Shown: piece after piece, positions 24,665-38,711 of the stretch
Position numbering within the stretch: position 1 is the first letter of the stretch
Layout: every line of letters starts with the position of its first letter
Assembly (NCBI GenBank): GCA_023653785.1
Contig: JAMKCH010007133.1
Span: 16,227 to 80,226, forward strand
Length of the DNA: 64,000 bases
Direction of reading: 5' to 3'
Source of the DNA: Ophioderma brevispina
Taxonomy: Eukaryota; Echinodermata; Ophiuroidea; Amphilepidida; Ophiodermatidae
The notes under the pieces: generated by a model
Told to the model about the DNA's origin: nothing
Database searches by the model: none
Seen by the model: the letters and a program-made list of their open reading frames with translations, nothing else
Position numbers and translations under genes: made by a program

Positions 24665-27600
24665 TTGGACAATGGACCGATGGTCAAAAGGACCCCACAA
24701 GTGTTAGTTTTTTACATCCTACTAATTTAGCTAATAAAGTTTAAGAAACTCTTTCTTTATCTGAACTGAATATGACACATTTAAGAAGACATTGAGTCAA
24801 AGTTAGCGTGTAACTGTAAGATTTGTTTGTTAATTATAGTTGTGCTACATATATTACCTATCAAAACAAAATGCCTGCGTGGAGAAATTTGGTGTAATAT
24901 CTGATTTTAATTAGGCCAAAAGACAGAACAGTTCTTAACCTTCTCTAAATTACCAATTGAAAATGAATTAAAGAACACTGAAATGATATAAACTAATACG
25001 AGTTTATTATTGGGATATAAATGTAGGCCTTAGATAATACTGAAGTCCTGTCTTATGCACAAAAGTAAACGGTCATTTTAAAAGTGTACTTCAGCTGGTT
25101 CGTATTGTCGTCATGCATATTGGATTTCTTTTCCTTGTACAAACTGTCACACATGATAGTGTAATTACACCCTTATTTATTACCTGTCGCGGTGATAACA
25201 TAGTATAATTTATTTTCATCAAACTTTTATTTCTTACATGGCTCATTTATTTTCACAATGAAGTTATCATAAGTTTCATCCATACAGATTTCCAATTCAT
25301 GGTATTTCTTGTATTTGTCATTCGCGACGTGAAATTTTAGCTGTAGGCCATTCCACCGTGCGGTACGTGTACTCTCTGTGCAATAATATTGTTACTGTAG
25401 GCCCTTATTTAGGTCGCCATTTATTACCGTCAGAAAAGGCGGAATTCCCACGTTTAGATCATTGAAAGGTATAGCACGCCCAATGTGATATTAATCAGGT
25501 ACACGTATTAAGTCTGATTTATTTCAGAAATATGTCACAGCCTTAAATCTAACCTTAAAATGCTAGGTTGTAAGCCCGATCAGCTGGCATATTATAACCA
25601 AAAGATTATTTAAAACCTATCCTTAAAATGTTGAGCACCAAGCACCAACCAACATACCAACTAACAATCACGTGCAACAATCATTAATCCAACAATCACT
25701 GGGAATGTAACCAGTGTAGGCAAATCGTAACGGTAAGTACAATCACGGGGAATTTTGTAATAACCAGTGCAGTTAAACCATTTAACATTTTCTTTTAACA
25801 ATCACTGGAAATTTCTTTTAAAGTGTTTGATTTCTCACTAACATCGAGTAACTGAATCAAAATAACAGCAAAGATATCTTTATCACTAGTCGGCTTTCCA
25901 TAAAAGATTCAAAGAAAGTCCAGCAAGATGAATGGGCCGTCCAGTGTCGAATCTGATGCTGCCACGGGGGATGGGATGATAATGGGTCTGTAAGCTAACA
26001 CCTAAATCTTACCACGGCCTCCCTATGTTACTGAGTTTACCGACAGACCATGTCAATCATCGCTATTGGCTCCTCTATCAAAGAAAGTTGAAGAAGCGCT
26101 CTGAGTAAAGGGGTTGCTTGATGGCCAATCAGGGTCATTTACTTGGTCCATAGATACTTGCAGTAAATGATATAACCAATCGGTTTTATCTTTTATGCCT
26201 GATCCGATACAACAAGTTAAGATGTTAATATAATTTGATATGCAGAAATCTTGGATATTGTCCATTTGTTACCCATCCTCTTATGGATGATGTTTGTATC
26301 CTTCATGATGTTAAGTGATGGTAGATGATATACACTGGTGTCTACATTGTCCAAAGTTTAGGCTTGTGGCATTATAAATCTCGACTTCTGTCTTCAGTAA
26401 CCATAACATAAAACGAAAAAAAGGCATGTTGTGAACGTTTTCAATGAGTCTTACTCTTTGATGATAGGCCATGATAATTGGAATGCTCAAAACTCTCATT
26501 TCTAAAATAAGTTTAAGACAAAACTATTACATTAGAGTAATTATGCATAATTCTAATAACGTTACACAGTAAATCATGTGTTTATATAGGAAGTATTTTT
26601 TTCGTGTTTAAATCTAAAGTAAATGCAATTTTTCTTAATCATTTCTACAGCAACACGCAATTGAACCATTGCATAATATAATATCTTGTAGTCGTCTGAA
26701 ATCATAAAACTACACGTATACATTGAAAAGTTAGGGTTGTGTTATATCTTAACACTATTTGGTTAAGTATTTACAGCGGTATACGTGTATTAGAACCAAC
26801 TTTATCATCAACTGAAGAATGTGGAATTTGTGATAATTGGAAGGAGATGCCCTTGGGAGAACTAAGCAAGTATTAATCTAACTGCAATGAAATCGCATAC
26901 GGCGTAGATTGATCGTCCTGTAATAATACACTTGACTTTCGAACGCCTTTGAAAAAGGAGTAGCAACATCTTAACGAAGACAGCAAGAAACTAGGCTAAC
27001 GACCTTCGACGTGATCTCAGAAGTTGTCTGTTGCCAAAGGCTAGGCCATTACCAAAACTCACCCCAAGTTTATGCAGGGGGTGCACGCAACACCTTTTGG
27101 CTTCAAGACGTTTGACGCTGAGGTTCAAGACATATACAAAGCATTCCTGCCCCGGAGTAAAGGATGCTGTTATCAAACTATGCCGAAACCCTAAGCGTGT
27201 CTCGCTCATATTTTGAGGTCTTCTTTCTAGGACTTACGGTCTATGTAGCTTTTCCCACAACCATAGCAGTGAAATGGTGTTCAGGGTTTCTAGGTTTAGG
27301 CCGATATGTGTCAATGTAACTTGTCGTGAATCCTATTTATGATTTGCAAGTACTAAACAAATCATACTGAGTAGTCTTTAATTATTGATGCATGATTTAT
27401 TACGTCGATGAAAAGATGAAATGTAATACGAATACATAGTTAAAATCATACTATAGCAAGAGATTCTTTTGTTTTATGTCCTCCTTCTTCTTCATCTTAG
27501 TTCTGACAATTATCGTTAATTGCTCATTGTATTACAAAATCTGGCATTACAAACGACATTCAAAAAAATAAACAGAAAATAACTAACACAGCTTAATTAA

Positions 27601-30510
27601 GAGTGTTCAGTACAATGCGATACCATCACCAAAGCAATAACAATGATACAAATATACACACTTACAGTTACAGTTTAGTATGACCCAAAGGTCAAATTTA
27701 TTGATATTCACCCAACATAAGATGACTTCTCAAATGCGATATGCCATCCTCAAAAAACAATGCCACGATCTAGTACTAGGCTTGTTTGGACTCTCATTTG
27801 AATACATTTTGCATGTTGATTCTGACTCTGGCTATAAAAATGTTTTTAATGATATACTTTAACTATAGTCGCCAATAGGGCTCAGCAAGGCTATTACGTC
27901 ACCTGTGACGTATTTAAGACTTTCAGGTAGCATGTTTTATTCTCTGTTTGCAATAGATGTTCGTAATGTTTGTTTTTCTGGTTTATCGAGATCAGCATAT
28001 TTCTAATGATGTAATCTTTAATTTAGAAAGATTCACTAACCCTGATGTAAAGCTAGAACTTGATTGACCAACTGTTAATAAATCTTAAATCTTCATCGTT
28101 TTCATCTTAGTGGTATCTCACCATCCAATTGCTATCTCAGCATGCTTTGTTTAAGAGCTTTAAGAGTTTGTTGAAGAGCACTTTGGTAGAACATTCCCAT
28201 GCGTTTATTACCAAATGTTGCAATGTACATTGTATAATGTACACTTCGTACTTCTTGCATTTTACCAATTTTTTTAAACCTGTCAAACTAATTTAGATCA
28301 TTTTAGAGTTTCTGAACTTGACCTAGGCTTGACCTGCTACGTAAGCTCAATTGGTGGGCAATGAAATTGAAGTCTACGGAATGGTAGTAAATGTGGTACT
28401 TCCACATTCAATCTAATCAAAGGTTTTTGGTATCCGCAAGGTCTTTGGTATCAGTATGGTAGCCATGAAATGACGGTTTTTGTTTTAAATCGATTAAGAG
28501 TGAATTGTTTTGTATCTCACGTTCTCCATTTTGGCCTCAATCATATCCAAATAGCGCACAAACACGATGTAAAAAGTACAACCTAGTATTAATATCCACA
28601 GCGTGATCTCGCCCCTTAATTACCTTATCATTTACAAATTAGGCTTAACCTTCCATTTTTCTTTTCGCTCTTGAAATTAGTAAATGACTAGTGGCATGTC
28701 ATAACGTTTAGCGTCGCCAATTTTGGACTGAACATGCTACGATGCCCAGACGTCCAGACGGTGGGTAAAAAGTAGGACAATTAGTCTTATACATGTTCAA
28801 CTTTGTTCTAGACTAAAGTTAAACTAGAAAACCTCAGTTTTGTCCATGATATTTCCCGCTGGTTCACTTTGCTTCCTGAACCATTAACAAAGTACATTAT
28901 ATTAGCTCATGATTAGCTTTACTCGCTTACTGGGTTCCCTCAAACCTCTAAGACAGTGAGTGTCTAACAAGAGGTTTGGGATTAAATACATAGAAGACTC
29001 CCGACCTTACAAGAAAAATACAATTGAGTTTAAGGGTTCACGTTCAGATTTTACTATTGGTTTATTCTTGTTTTTCTAAAAACATTCCTAGAAACATTGA
29101 TATGAAATCTTAAGGTTGTTTTAGTCACAAAATCACAGTGCATTTTACTTGCCAAAGCGAGAACAAATTCAATAGTGCACAGTATATACGGTTACAATTG
29201 GTAGATTGGTGATACTATAGTTTACAATATCAATCCGGGCTATCAATATCATCAATATCAATTTAATCTACCGCACCCTGCAGGCGACTATAGTCATTCA
29301 ACATTTTTCTTTCTTTCCTTTATGATTTATAAATTATACATTTCCATAACAATTTTCGGAATCAGCACGAAAATGCATTCAAATGAGTCCCAACAAGCCT
29401 AGTCTTAGGCAGTAACTTTTGTGATGACTTCCGGTCAGCTATCTCAAAGGCACTGAACTTGGGTGTTGTAATACAGAATGTACAGGGTTGAAAGGGTTAT
29501 GACTCAGCAATCGTACTTTAATTCGTAGTAACATCTTGAATATCAACGCTCAATAATTGCTACTATTTAGTATTACCTTCACGCAGATAAACACACGAGC
29601 CTGAGCAGTATGTGGCATATAGGAGCAAGACATGCTAATAGTATTTGATCAAAATGTGCTGATTGATGGAATTATACAATTTCATAAATTGACCTGAATG
29701 TAACCTTCATTTGTAGGTTGCTACTACGCCATATCGTGGAACCATGGGAGATGGGTTGCAATAGGAACGAAGGAGACTATTTAACAATGATAACTTTGTA
29801 TTTATAATGGTGATCTTGTAATAAAAGTCCGATGAAGACTCATGAAAATGCTTGCATGCTAATGCCTAAATTGCTTATGGAAAAAGATACTGAAAGACAG
29901 ACAGAGAAACAGATAAAATGTGGTTAAATACACATAAGACACGTAAGACTATAAAGCAAGTGTCAAACTCAAATGATATAACAATAGTGGTATGAGGATC
30001 GTCTAACGTAGATCATATTTTATTTGGTTAGAAATATGAAACGAATGCAAGCGTTCTTCAAGGTAAAACCAACATAATGGGTCTCGGGGTCTTTGCTACA
30101 TCGTGCGAACAGTCAAAATCTATACAATTTTATCATGACCATCTTGTTTCTGTTGATTTGCTAGTGTTTATTTATTATGGTGAATTGAAAATGGGTAAGA
30201 TAAAGCTTATGAGGATGATGAGGATCGCTTATCCCATTCATCCAATTGTCATTATTGTCACCAGTCACTGTGGTCATTGATGTCATCATAGTCGTCTCAC
30301 GTATGAACATCAACCTTTTTTGTAAGTTATTACTGGTAGAATTACAGTGCGTGTATTGAGCCATGGACGTAGAAACATGTTTACTACGTCTATTATGTGT
30401 CTGTGTTTGTAATTGTAAGTGTGTCTGTGTGTGCGGTTTGGGATTGTAATACCTAGGTTTGCAGCTGCAAACGTGATACACACACATAATAAGCCTATAC
30501 ACGGCCTATA
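24665..30510. other. No supported gene; candidate intronic or intergenic DNA
   Basis: About 5.8 kb of AT-rich DNA without recognisable coding exons. Small ORFs (26053-26265 and 26311-26499 minus; 26991-27216 on both strands; 27680-27862 plus) have no domains. A dyad TACGTCACCTGTGACGTA lies at about 27893-27910. CAATCACTGG-type short direct repeats occur near 25665-25815. Confidence 0.5.
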
Positions 30511-30524
30511 TAGGCCTACCAAAC

Positions 30525-30625
30525 AACCGTGGACACACACCGACCGTCGACACACATCAACCGTCGACACGCACATCAACTGTCGATACACACTACCGTT
30601 GACACACACCCCAACTGTCGACACC
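30525..30625. repeat. ~20-bp minisatellite (ACCGTCGACACACATCA type)
   Basis: Five to six units of a CCGTCGACAC / CTGTCGACAC core separated by ACATCA or ACACACC. ORFs on both strands at 30310-30670 read as repeated TVDTH or VCVNGSV-like peptides and are artefacts. Confidence 0.85.
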
Positions 30626-31185
30626 ACGGCTAGTACACCTTACCATCATTACGCAAATGTTTTAGACTAAATATAATGTTTTAATTAATGTTTAATCTTA
30701 ATGTCTATCAAACTGGATCATTGAACACAAATGACTAAAAAAAATTTATCACAAATGGCATAACAAAAAAAAAGCAAAACAAAACAAACACAGAACAAAA
30801 CTCAGGTATTCAAGTCAGTGAAGTTTTGAGATAATTAAATGAAGAAGCCTACTATTGATGGTAAAGAAGAGATGGCTGACCGCATTCAGGTCGATTTGGT
30901 TCATCTACGTGTCCCGTTACACTTTTGTTGCATCTCTAGAGTACGGCATGACACACGTTAAAATGCGGTTCCAAAATGTGTGTTACACACTAACATCGCC
31001 AGAGGTGACAGGACTTGCGAAAAGATGGGAAACCCCAGAGGAAATAATCATCAACTATTTTGGCTCAAAAGATTAACTTTGTACCTGGACATGTGTTGGT
31101 ATAGGATTAGTTGTAAAATATTTTCACAAAATGGGGATTATAGTATCGGTGTTGGTACCAGTGTGAGCTTACACATCATTTTAAC

Positions 31186-31702
31186 TTTTTATCATTAACC
31201 AGGGTTACTTTAAACCTCATCTTAACTTTTCTATCATTAAAATAGGTTACTTTAAACCCTCATCTTAGAAAAAGTATGAACTGAACCCAGCAATTCATAT
31301 TTATTGTACATATAGGCCCTTGGCCCTTTGCACTACAATATATATGACAAAATATATGACAAAATATGAGGAAGACATATGCATAATTATAAAATGAAAT
31401 AATTACAGAAATTCAATTGTTTCACGGATTTTCATTGCATGCAAAACAAACAACGAGAGACCACTTATAACAGTTGTTTTATCGGAACTCATCAGAGATA
31501 TAAACTTTGGAGGACTAGGATCGGATCTGTATTTCCAGTATTTTTGGCGAATGTCGTCGAAAAAATCACAAACCAAGACAAAATGATAATGATATTCGTC
31601 TTCATATTTTTTTAAACCCTCATCTTAACTTTGTATCATTAACCCAGGTTACTTTAAACCCTCATCTTAACTTTGTATCATTAACCTAGTTACCGTAAAC
31701 CG
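31186..31702. repeat. ~40-bp repeat in two short clusters
   Basis: The unit GGTTACTTTAAACCCTCATC followed by TTAACTTTGTATCATTAACC occurs about twice at 31186-31270 and about twice at 31612-31702. About 340 bp of unrelated sequence separates the clusters. The spacing suggests one array split by an insertion, or two independent seedings. Confidence 0.8.
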
Positions 31703-31704
31703 TC

Positions 31705-32480
31705 CCTCTATTAAACAGCGAACGTCTTTATATGAACATAATTGGGATGTGTCCAACCAAGTTTGGTTCCTTTATACTACTCCATCCTTAAACTTGTGTA
31801 AGTAATTTTGGAAAGTCATAACAAGTTTCTATTTAAAGTTAATACGAAAAGATGAATGCAAACAATACCATTTATGTTTAAATAATTTGTATGAATATTT
31901 TTTTAATCTTAACCCATAAGTTTAAATATCTTAACAAACACCTTTCCCAGTAAATTCTGCCACACATGATTTTGTCCCTAATTTTGAAAAAGTCTAGCCA
32001 ACATGGCTGATTAAAGCAGATTTGGCCATTTAACTGTTTGGCTAAATTGAATTGAAAACACATTATAAACATGATAATAGCAAAACAGACCCAACCGGTC
32101 TGTATGTATACTCAAAACAACCAGCCACACAAACATTATAGTGAAAACATACATAGAAAAGCACCTTTTCGGTAACATTAAGGGTTTTTTTATTTTGACC
32201 TTAGGTCAATACGAAAATGATGAAGTGGTGACAAATGGCAGTGGAACACAGGATTTTATTTGCGTACATTTCTTGCAGCATATGTTGTGTTTACTAGTAG
32301 ACGGTTGTTTTGTATTATGAATGCAACGTGGACCACATATCTACAATGTTGTAAAGACATTTTTGACTAAGATAAGCTTGTAATCTGAACACCTATTTAG
32401 GGATATATTTTAGCCTATTATTTAGGCCTATGTGTATACATTAGACCTATCTGTTTTTACTTAAACAATGAACACGTGAC
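31705..32480. other. No supported gene
   Basis: AT-rich, with TAGGCCTA-type short palindromes near 32420-32450. The minus-strand ORF at 31878-32072 shows no domain. Confidence 0.5.
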
Positions 32481-32486
32481 TTAACA

Positions 32487-32747
32487 ATGCTGGAAAGCTG
32501 TTTTAAAACCCGTAGTAAATTGTCTATTCTGCACATTTCCTTCAAATTATCAGGTAAAAGGAGAGATGCGCGTATTAGGCGTATGAAAGTCGATGTTATG
32601 TTTCCCGTAACCCGCCCGCGTTATGATTTTCTGCCCGCGTTTGAGATGCTGAAATCCCTAAAAAGTTCATTATTTTGTATTTTAAAGAAAATATCAAGGG
32701 TTTTTCTTGTGATCACATCTTGTGAATGTGATTTTAGTAGATTTTAA
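32487..32747 (+). pseudogene. Possible hAT transposase C-terminal remnant
   Basis: An 86-codon ORF ends in a stretch LKKISRVFLVITSCECDFSRF. It resembles the C-terminal dimerisation region of hAT transposases, where a hydrophobic run precedes a PVTSCECERSF-like motif. The rest of the domain (the downstream RLKTYLR-like helix) is missing because a stop follows the motif. The N-terminal half, with RRDARIRRMK, is not recognisable. The match is short, so this is a weak call; it could be chance. Confidence 0.33.
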
Positions 32748-32749
32748 AT

Positions 32750-35700
32750 CAAAGAACAGTTGCAAAATCATTTTTAAATGCAGGGTGGTGGTTTGGTTTG
32801 AGCATGCTGAAAGTTGGTGAAATGGCTGTTTCTTCAAAATTACGAATAATGAATAATGAAAAATGAAATAGTTGCCTCATTATGATTTGCAAAAAATGTT
32901 ACGGGAAAAATAACATTGACTTTCATTGGCCTTATCAATTATACACCAACAATGTGAATTAATGCAAAAACTACGCTAAGACCACTTTTGGCCCGAGATA
33001 GGGAATTCCACATACCCAGACAAGCTCAAAACATGGTCAGGCCTCGAACCAACCTGCGTAAACATAAAATTCAGTGGCTCGGTTATACTATAGTGTAGTA
33101 AAACTAATCTTGACCTGAATTAAAAACACATAGCATGCATCAATGAAGGAATGTGACCGACGAATGAATTATAATAATGTCAATTACAGTCATTAATTCG
33201 TTATAAACTAGTCACCATGGTGATGACTGACCGAACGGTGTTGTACCTCACAAGACGATAGGTAGAGAAATTATTATAACGACAATAAATCAACATTGAT
33301 GATAAATGAATGTTTTTCAATACAATGTGCATTTTGGGTGAGGTCTGAATAATGTCTATGAAGGTCATGGAGATAGAAAACTACGACCAGAAAGCTGAAA
33401 GACCACTCTATTCTGACATTACTGACAATCAAGGGCGCAACCTCTGATATCGTTTGGTAGGGTATGTAAATTTACTACAATTACTTATTAGTTGAATACA
33501 TGATCAGAGTTCTACAAAGTGAGGAAGCCGGAGCACCGTTCACAGGAAATGAATGACAATTTTGAGAAAATCCTTTAAAAAATTGTTCAGAGCCAATGAC
33601 ATATTTTAAGTGAGGATTTTTTTTCTCCTGAGGAAGAAATAAGTTTGTAGAACGCGCACAGGATCATGATCAACCCCTTTCTTTCCGCTTTTGCTCGAAG
33701 AAGTTGCACAGATCCTGGCGTTTCTCGGTGCCGCGGTAACAGGACGAAGAGCTTCTTCAGAAACCCGCGAAACTCATCAACATAAAATAAAACAAAAACA
33801 CGAATGGATGTTCCTATCAGAGAGTTTTGCGATTACCAAAAAACTCCCAAATTTTGAGGTGGTTATTTTGGTGTGTATGTACGGTATGACCTGGTTTGAA
33901 TGCTGCAGGCATCATGGCAGGGCCAGATTTATGCCCAGCCTGTGCCACCCAGCGCTTACCTGTCATCAGGATATAACGTCATAAAATAGAGTGACAATTA
34001 TTACACTTCATCATCTAGTTAAGAATAGGTATTGAGTGACTTCTGTCCTAGCATGTGGTCATATTTATAGTGAACCCGACATTCTTCAACACAATTCATA
34101 AATTATCGATCACCACAAGAAATCACAATATTGCAATGCAAACATGCTAATAGTAATAAAGGTCATCTGTCACAGTTTGCGATTACCAAGAAAGTAGTAC
34201 CAATATACAGATTATTACATGAGGCAAGACTTTGTTCTCCTTAAACTGACTGTTAAAACTGCATAATTCAATTTATGACTACTTGAATTACCTAGGATCA
34301 ATGAGCATTATCATGCACAACCTTCCAATCCAATGTTCATTCATAGTTTTTCAAAATATGCCCAAATTCATTTAACATACGATGAAACCTTAAGAAAACA
34401 GCATAAAATGTGTTTGTTTACAACACTCCACATTACAATTGGAGTATTGTTTATTTTGGGGTCAATGTCAGACCATCTCGCTGAGCTCGCAGTCTTGTAC
34501 TAGTAAGGAAACTTGTTTTCCGGCTGCTGAATTAGGCAGTACATTTCTGTAGTCATAATTGATTATCGTGACATTCAATAATATACATTACTATGCTATA
34601 CTCTTCTCCGATGTACCCGAATGTATAGTAAACTCTGTTAGTGTGTTTTCTTGAAGACACAACATGAAAGAACAATGTGATACAAGATAAGTCCAAGCAA
34701 CCCATGTGTTTGTTTTGTTTTCATCATAGAAAGTATTGTATGTCCTTTATAGCAATAATAAGTTTTATTTTAATCGGATTTAGTATTAATATGATCGAGT
34801 TAAGCAATAGTCAAAATACAATGCTCCATAGAACCCAATAGTAACAAAAAAAGTCGAAAACAGATGACTTTTATTACAAAATCGCCCATTATGAACAAAA
34901 TAACCATGCAGCTTCAAAATAATTCATAGGACAGATTTTAGTGTGAGCAATATCAAGTTATGAACATGCAAACAGAGCAACATGCAAATAAGCGCAAATT
35001 GTACTTTATGGGTTGATTTTTGTATGTTCAAATATTTTCTTGCTAAACTCAATATGACTGCAATATTCACGCCCAAGTTTTTCACGTGGCCATGTTTATT
35101 CACGCCCATGTAATTCACGCGAGTAGCCTATTAAAGAAATCAATTAGGTTTTACTGAATTTACCCTGTTGTTCCGTTATGTTTCTCATAATTCCAGCAAT
35201 TGATTTCTTATCACCTGTGATCATCTATGATATCATTATCAATTTCAATGAGCAGAAACAATTTACTGCTAATACAGTTTTCAAAATGATTAGAACCAAC
35301 ACGTCCTGAGTGGCACCTGTGGAAACGTGGAGTCAAGGATGAAACACTTTTGACACCTTGACAGTTTAACGCGGGAAATTTGGATGAAATCGCGTTTCCG
35401 ATTCTAGCAGACTACAATTTCCCAGTGTCTGTGTATGACTATATCCATCATTTTGGCGCCCTTTACCCTTGGTAATAGCTTTGTGTAATAGCGTAACGGC
35501 AATCGTGGTAATGACTGTAGAAATGTATTCTTGGCAATGGCTGAAGGACGGATTTCAAATATTCAATGAGGGGATAAGAAGTAGGTGGCTTCGTTGAGAA
35601 CTTTTTTTCAAACAAAAGGCTTTTTTGCCTTACACGCTTGGCTATAAAATGATATCAGAGTTTTGTCAAGATTTATAATTCACGAGACTTATAAATGGTT

Positions 35701-36270
35701 GTACAATGTACTTCAGGATCGATGTGTGTGCATGAATTTTTGAAATCATTTAGGCCTAAAGCCCGCCTACTATTAAAAGTACAATTGCAGGCATTGGCAA
35801 GGTTTTCCAACTTGTTATTCCGTTAATGAAAGACATTCAAATAAGTTGTATAGCAACAACAAGATTGTAAAGTCTACATCAGCTTTAACATCTGCAACCT
35901 GAATTCAACAGTAGTGTTATGGAATGGGCGAGGCCATTTGCCGTCCCCCTTAGAACTACAATTATCTTCCAAATCCTGCGGGTGCTATACCCACCCCCCC
36001 CAACAGAGAAGTCCTCAATATCGTAATGAATTAGGCTTTGTACCGGTGCAAAGAAACTTAGAGTCCACTGACACTATAGAGTGTCCGAGCTTACAGGTTA
36101 ACATATACGGAATAACTTGACCGTGACCTTGGAGACGAGGCTATTGGGTAACAGTTGTGAAACAATGTGCGTACAGCCCACAACGGAAAACACACTAACA
36201 GCAGATTGGGTGGTGGGAATCTAGATATATGACATCCGATTCTGGGAGTCATGAATTGGGTCATGATTTT
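32750..36270. other. No supported gene
   Basis: AT-rich noncoding DNA. One ORF at 33691-33984 starts in a locally GC- and CpG-richer patch (EEVAQILAFLGAAVTGRR) just after a pyrimidine-rich stretch (CCCCTTTCTTTCCGCTTTTGCTCGAAG), so an exon there is conceivable. No good donor follows, and the later part of the frame is low quality. Confidence 0.45.
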
Positions 36271-36297
36271 GATATCACCGTTGGCCTGTTAAGATTT

Positions 36298-36460
36298 TGG
36301 GGGGGGGGGGGGTTTGCAATCTCTTGTGTTGACCTGGTCCCCTGAGACGATCAGGTTTCTTGTCCCCGCCGAACGAGTTCGGAACGGTGACTAGAAAAAT
36401 GAGCGCGTCGTTCGTCCGTTTCGTCCGTTCGTCGGCCGTCACCGTCTCGTTCGTCCGTGA
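36298..36460. repeat. G homopolymer and CpG-rich CGTTCGTCCG repeat patch
   Basis: A run of G's at about 36299-36312 is followed by short imperfect repeats of CGTTCGTCCGT at about 36408-36456. This CpG-dense patch contrasts with the AT-rich surroundings. The minus-strand ORF at 36275-36463 is a consequence of the composition. Confidence 0.6.
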
Positions 36461-36964
36461 CAAAAATGTTCACCCATGTTGTATACGATTTAATCTGGGT
36501 TCCAGGTAGGGCGAACATGAAGTAACTTGGTTGAAAGAAGCGGGTTGATGAGTTCTCGACCTGATTTATTGTGGCCGGTTAAATATGCTATTAAGTATCT
36601 AATTTGCAATAATTTATGAGAGTTATTCCTGTAATGCCCCCTGGTACATGTTTTTCTGGAGTTCCGTAAGCGTAAATGATGTAACTTGGTGGAAACTGGC
36701 TTAAGAGTATGTTTACCGAATTTAGATTTTGGGGGCATATTCGGGCAAATTGAGTAAAATGCCACTGAGCAATAATATGCAAAATCAGCGGTAATTGCTA
36801 TATTTTTGCAACAAGTACATCGGATACTCAAATTCCTGCACTGCATGAAAGCCTATGAAGGGCACCTCTTTTTTGGCAATTTTGGCAAGTATATGATCTA
36901 TGCGGCCTTAGGTATAATGAGCTATTAATATGCGTAAGTGCTGTTAGGCACATTCCCTTCGCTA

Positions 36965-37440
36965 CATGAGACTGCTATGCTATAGGGGAAGGGGTGAGGG
37001 TGTGGGGGGGGGGTGAGGTGTTTGGGGAGGGGGTGTAGTTTGCGGGGGTTGGGGAGGGAGTTGGGTATTGTGGGGTGTTGGGGAGGTGGGTTGGGTATTG
37101 GCGAGGGTGTTTGGGAAGGGGTTGTTGTGGTTGCGGGGTGGTTGGTGAGGGGGTGGTAGTGTTTTTGTCGGGGTGTTGGGGAGGGTGTGGGAGTGTTGCG
37201 GGGTTTTGGGGCGGGATGAGGGTGTTGCGGGGTGTTTTGGGAGGGAAATGGCGGGTTGCTGGGTGGTTTGGAAGGGGAGGTGTTTTACAGGGTATTGGGG
37301 TGGGGTTGGGGTTTTGAAGGGTGTTAGGAGGGGTGGGTGTGTGTGGGGGTGTTGGGGATGAGGGGTGGGAGGGGGTTGGGTTATTGGGGGCGGTTGTTGG
37401 AGTGGGTGGGGTGTTGCGGGGTATTGCGGGGGGTGGAGTC
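36965..37440 (+). repeat. G-rich minisatellite with quadruplex potential
   Basis: Nearly 480 bp in which the plus strand is almost only G and T, with units like GTGTTGGGGAGG and GTGTTGCGGGG. Runs of three to five Gs recur every 5-12 bases, the textbook pattern for G-quadruplex formation. The proline/threonine ORF on the minus strand (36975-37442) and the glycine-rich plus frames (37075-37361) are low-complexity translations and are not called as genes. Confidence 0.9.
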
Positions 37441-38293
37441 ATGAAGTTGCATTTATTTCGTGTTAGTTATCGCAACATTCGGCGGAGACATTATTACGCA
37501 TCGCGTAAATCGGAGTTCGCCTTTTTTTCATTTACACGTAATGGCAAATACTTGTTCTGGACCTTTGTGCCTAAATAAAAAGAATTACCTAATTTTTGTG
37601 CAAAGCTTTAAAAAAACTGGAAATGCTGCACAATCTTCCAGAAAAAATTAAACGATGCCTGTCTTCACCAGGAATCTGAAAGAATCCTATAGAGTGAACT
37701 TATTTTCATACAAAACGTGTTACCAACAAGAAGTAACCCAAACTATTTTTTCATCATGCACGCAAACGGATACTGACACGCCAGCGTATTCCTGCCTTCA
37801 CCTAGATGTTGGCAGGCCATGATCTCAGGCTATCCAGGTTCAAAGGAATGTCAAATCATGACGGACGCTGAGGTCATTGTTTATTTTCACTTGAACAACC
37901 ACAACAAAATCTGATTTGATTGTAACACTGAGAACTGAATGAGTGACTATAGCCCTTTTGAAAGTGCGATTGGCGTTGTCATGGTTACAGTGTCATCAGT
38001 TCACAACGGTGTACACTGTCACCTACTTTGTCAAATTTGTATATGAAAGTTCTAGTTTGGTTGCGGCGACAATTTTTATTTTGTGGATCATTTTCGAAGA
38101 TAATCACAGGTTGGCCGTTTAAAAAAAAACTGGTATGGCTTGGAGTCGCACATTCCATGTCTAATTGTGTTCCCATTTGTTCTACCGTACCATTGTTTCC
38201 AGCAGTATAGAAGCCAATAGCCCTCGTCTATAATGTTTTCATGGTTCATTCCGTATATGGTTTCGTGCAAGCAGGACGCAATAATCTTTTGAT

Positions 38294-38711
38294 CTTACTA
38301 CTTAGCATACACCATCAAGATATCAACTGCGCATAGTTATATACCGCCAAGAATATGCGCATAAACCAAAATCTAATTTAAAAAAATGTTGCATAATTTG
38401 TAGAATATAAACCGTTAAAATCATGTTGTAAAAATCATTAAAAATCTATGTATGCACCAATGCTTTTGTTTTAATCAACTTTGTGTTTGAGTCCCGAACG
38501 ATGCATATAGTTCAAAAGACCTACACTAGCTTAAACAGACCGACATAGTTGGCAATGTTGCAGCATATACAATTGGTTAAATTAACTATAAAAAACAGCG
38601 CCACGTGCTTTGAGATCACTAGCTATGCCGAAATATTCACCTTTGCCTGTTTATAACTGGCAATGAATTTCAACGTGACCTGATGTCATCTTCAAAGCTT
38701 GATATTCTGAG
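38294..38711. repeat. Local direct duplication, left copy
   Basis: Begins CTTACTACTTAGCAT and runs through ATCAAGATATCAACTGCGCA, ACCGCCAAGAATATG, AAACAGCGCCACGTGCTTTGAGATCACTA and ends CAAAGCTTGATATTCTGAG. The same order is present at 39010-39441. A T run (about 38712-38730) follows immediately; it is absent after the right copy. No ORF is shared. Confidence 0.9.

Noticed and set aside
30855..31076. 73-codon plus ORF with GLAKRWETPEEII, protein-like
   Set aside because: No matching domain, a second overlapping frame is open, and no clear splice signals.
33691..33984. Possible exon starting EEVAQILAFLGAAVTGRR
   Set aside because: Pyrimidine-rich acceptor-like stretch present, but no good donor, and the frame decays into AT-rich DNA; kept only as a note.
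36975..37442. 155-codon Pro/Thr-rich minus ORF resembling a mucin
   Set aside because: Translation of the G-rich array; all composition, no signal peptide, no flanking exon signals.
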